Source: Chloroflexi bacterium UBA4733 | GTDB taxonomy: Bacteria > Chloroflexota > UBA4733 | DNA: 7,136 nt | Reading direction: 5' to 3' | Assembly (NCBI GenBank): GCA_002404055.1 | Contig: DHIZ01000121.1 | Span: 1 to 7,136, forward strand | Shown here: one piece after another, positions 5,339 through 7,136 of the stretch | Layout of the letters: each line of letters starts with the position of its first letter | How positions within the stretch are numbered: the first letter of the stretch is position 1 | Translations under genes and position numbers: made by a program | Notes under the pieces: generated by a model | What the model was told of the DNA's origin: nothing | Databases searched by the model: none | What the model saw: only the letters and a program-made list of their open reading frames with translations

Positions 5339-5509
5339 TCAGACGTTCGTCGACCTCCGATGCTGCACATGGACAACGGACATGTGGCCGTCCGGGCTGA
5401 GCACCCGCCCGTCGTAGACGGGCACCCCCCGCTCGGTGGCTGCCTCCGTTGCAATCTCCTTCTGGATGCACTGCGTACCGAGGGTGCCGCGTTGACCGCG
5501 ATGCGCCTG
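5339..5509 (-). pseudogene. Possible coding remnant, C-terminal end of an unknown protein
   Basis: Between an in-frame TGA at 5512-5510 and a TGA at 5341-5339 the minus strand has 56 open codons whose translation looks more like real protein than the other frames. It includes GTQCIQKEIATEAATERGVP, then VYDGRVLSPDGHMSVVHVQ. The third codon positions are GC-rich, as in the neighbouring genes. No ATG, GTG or TTG opens it before the conserved-looking part, so if genuine it is the C-terminal tail of a lost gene. I do not recognise the family. Chance is a serious alternative. Confidence 0.25.
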
Positions 5510-5597
5510 TCATGCAGCCTACGCGCTCCAACGCCCTGCGGCACGCCACGAGCGGCAAAGCGAACGAAAACGCAACCATGTGTGCCCGTCTTCCCAA

Positions 5598-5626
5598 CCG
5601 TTGCTCGTGACACTGAAAAGCAACGG
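5598..5626. repeat. 8-bp inverted repeat upstream of the glycosyltransferase gene
   Basis: CCGTTGCT (5598-5605) and AGCAACGG (5619-5626) are perfect inverted copies separated by 13 bases, about 120 bases before the glycosyltransferase start. It could be a regulator binding site or an RNA stem in the leader. No T-run follows, so it is not an intrinsic terminator. It stands out because the surroundings are otherwise featureless. Confidence 0.4.
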
Positions 5627-5745
5627 ACCACCATGCACCGCAGGAGATGTTCCAGGCAGTGAGCAATGGCCCGGATTGTCTTGCTCTGGCAGCGCCAAAC
5701 AAAAGACCGCCGGAGTGTCCTGGCAGAAAAGAAAGGGAACCGTCC

Positions 5746-6905
5746 ATGCTGCGTTCTGTGCCGCGAGCGACACCAAAGATCGCCTACCTCATCAAGTGCT
5801 TCCCGCGCCTCTCGGAGACCTTCATCCTGAACGAAGTGCTGGAACTGGAGCAGCAGGGGCTCCCGCTGCGCATCTACTCGCTGCTCCAGCCCGGTGATAG
5901 CAACGTCATGCACACGGCGAGGGACGTACGCGCCACCGTGACGTATGTGCCTCGGCGCACGCCGCGCGGCGTCTTGACGTTGCTGGCGACCGCCGGTCGC
6001 CGCCTCGCCACGTCCCCTCTGCGCACGCTGCGCATCGCTTCCGGCGCGGTGCGACGCGAGCCGCCGCGCGCGGCGTTGCGTCGTCTCATGTACGCGACCT
6101 ATCTGGCCGAGCAGATGGAGCGCGAAGGGATCACGCATCTGCACGCTCACTATGCCAACACGCCGGCCACCGTCGCCCAGTTGATCCACCAGTTCACCGG
6201 CATCCCCTTCAGCTTCACCGCCCACACCAAAGACATTTACCTCACGCCGCCGCCCGAACTAGCGCGCAAGATGCAGGCTGCACGTTTTGTGGTGACCTGC
6301 ACCGCCTACAACCAGCGGCATCTGGCCGCGCTGGCCGATGCGCCGCTCCGGCAGCGCATCCACCGCATCTACCACGGCGTGAACCTGCGCGCTTTCCCCA
6401 CCGCCGGCACCTATGCCTACGTCCGTCCCGTCCGCCCGCTGGTGCTGGCCGTGGCTCGCCTCGTGGAGAAGAAGGGGCTGCCCGACCTACTCCGCGCCTG
6501 CCGCCTGCTCCTCGACCGGGGCTACGACTTTGAGTGTCGCCTCGTGGGTGAAGGAGTGCTCCGGCCCACCCTGGAGCAAGACATTCGGGACCTGGGTCTC
6601 TCCGATCGGGTCCGGCTGTGGGGGGCCGAAGCGCACGAGCGCGTCCTGGAGATGTACCGCCAGGCCACGGTCGTCGCGCTGCCGTCCGTTATCGGAGAGT
6701 GGCGACCGCGACGGCATCCCGAACGTGCTGGTTGAGGCGCTGTACCAGGGCGTGCCCGTCGTCTCCACTACGGTCTCCGGCATCCCCGAACTGATTGATT
6801 CCGAGGTCAACGGGCTGCTGTGTCCTCCCCACGATCCCGAGGCGCTGGCGGAGGCCATCGCCCGGCTGCTGGACGATCCCATGCTGCGCGACCGGCTCGT
6901 TCGTG
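5746..6905 (+). pseudogene. GT4-family glycosyltransferase (WcaL-like), frameshifted and 3'-truncated
   Basis: The gene encodes a cytoplasmic GT-B fold glycosyltransferase that would transfer a sugar from a nucleotide sugar during exopolysaccharide or glycolipid synthesis. ATG 5746 is preferred over an upstream ATG at 5647 because GAAAGGGA precedes it and homology begins at once with KIAYLIKCFPRLSETFILNE (residues 11-30). HLHAHYANTP (131-140) and FSFTAHTKDIY (155-165) belong to the N-terminal acceptor domain. The C-terminal donor domain has VARLVEKKGLPDLL (236-249) and CRLVGEG (264-270). After ALPSVI (about residue 316) the frame is lost and ends at 6735. One base later the reading resumes as SGDRDGIPNVLVEALYQGVP and SGIPELIDSEVNGLL, the conserved donor-binding motif, so one base near 6694-6695 is extra. 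The reading continues to about 6905, where it joins a transposase fragment before the final helix. The activity is lost unless the shift is a sequencing error, and even then the end is missing. Confidence 0.85.
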
Positions 6906-7136
6906 CCGGACGCCCCGGCCAACGCCCCCAGCTTCTCGGTCATTGCCATCTTCGACCCGAAGTATCACGATCCGCTCTTAACTGGCCACACACGGTCAGC
7001 CTGCGGCTGCCGGCGCGCTCTCCCCACGCGCCACGCGAGACCTCTCCCGAGATCGCTGGCCGGTGGAACAACTGCACGGCCGCTTCGCGTCGGCGCGGCC
7101 AAGCAGATGATCGGGGCAGCCCGCCAGTTCGTCCAC
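6903..7136 (+). pseudogene. Degenerate DDE-type transposase fragment
   Basis: From about 6903 the sequence reads VPDAPANAPSFSVIAIFDPK then YHDPLL. It then breaks frame more than once, giving RDRWPVEQL at 7048-7074 in a second frame and AKQMIGAARQFVH at 7098-7136 back in the first. The Arg-Trp-Pro-(Val)-Glu-Gln block with AKQMxGAxRQFV resembles the C-terminal catalytic region of DDE transposases, where the Glu of the triad lies in a W-x-x-E context. I would place it tentatively with IS4-like elements, without certainty. Both ends are missing: it starts where the glycosyltransferase breaks off and runs out of the window. No terminal inverted repeat or target duplication is visible. Several indels in 230 bp show it has long been inactive, or that the base calls here are poor. 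Confidence 0.6.

Larger units (their letters stand above)
5276..5745. other. 470-bp interval without a secure gene
   Basis: No intact gene can be supported between the operon-end hairpin and the glycosyltransferase start. The interval holds a possible minus-strand coding remnant (5339-5509), an 8-bp inverted repeat (5598-5626) and the ribosome binding site of the glycosyltransferase gene. I see no convincing promoter for that gene. Long minus-strand open frames crossing this stretch are Arg/Gly-rich products of GC bias. Confidence 0.5.

Noticed and set aside
5407..5423. A 7-bp stem (GCCCGTC-GTA-GACGGGC) as a possible terminator.
   Set aside because: It lies inside the coding-like remnant, has no T-run, and perfect short stems are frequent at this base composition.
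4984..6225. A 413-codon open frame on the minus strand.
   Set aside because: It runs antisense to the DUF302, miniprotein and glycosyltransferase genes. The product is Arg/Gly/Ser-rich with no domain, so it reflects third-position GC bias.
1..7136. CRISPR array, tRNA or rRNA genes.
   Set aside because: I saw no regularly spaced repeats, and no tRNA-like cloverleaf or rRNA core sequence on either strand.

Overview
This GC-rich window (7136 bp) looks like bacterial chromosome in poor repair: a few intact genes sit among truncated, frameshifted or fused remnants. The style of the proteins suggests a Chloroflexota bacterium, perhaps Ktedonobacterales-like. The signs are a Tat-type lipoprotein with a long Ala/Ser/Thr linker, TTG and GTG starts, and an uncharacterised protein of a type I associate with that group. 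This assignment is inference from protein style, not from a marker gene.

Left part (1-3256), genes on the minus strand. A 203-residue uncharacterised protein (114-725, TTG start with a strong ribosome binding site) runs by a TGATG overlap into a 28-codon ORF (28-114). Next come two remnants on the same strand: the C-terminal end of a response-regulator receiver domain (948-1142), joined directly to the middle of an APC-family amino acid permease (about 1159-1710). The permease lacks both ends. Then comes an intact solute-binding lipoprotein of a sugar-type ABC transporter (1748-3256), with no permease genes beside it.

Central part (3327-5275), plus strand. A doubtful 118-codon ORF (3327-3683) is followed by the most coherent unit of the window. 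A consensus sigma-70 promoter (3754-3782) has an 18-bp palindrome between its -35 and -10 boxes. It drives an ArsR-family repressor (3854-4171), a persulfide dioxygenase-rhodanese fusion gene (4213-4646, internally deleted), a DUF302 protein (4718-5137) and a 36-residue single-pass membrane miniprotein overlapping it by ATGA (5134-5244). A GC-rich hairpin closes the unit. It reads as a self-repressed reactive-sulfur response operon whose main enzyme has been destroyed while the regulator, DUF302 and miniprotein genes stay open.

Right part (5276-7136). About 470 bp without a secure gene holds a faint minus-strand coding-like remnant and an 8-bp inverted repeat. A GT4 glycosyltransferase (5746-about 6905) then carries a frameshift near 6694 and loses its last part where it fuses to a decayed DDE-type transposase fragment (6903 to the window end).

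The window has at least three abrupt gene-to-gene or intragenic junctions (about 1150, 4296 and 6905) plus several frameshifts. Either this is a real region of reductive decay, possibly helped by insertion sequences, or a draft assembly whose gaps were collapsed. The sequence alone does not decide between them.
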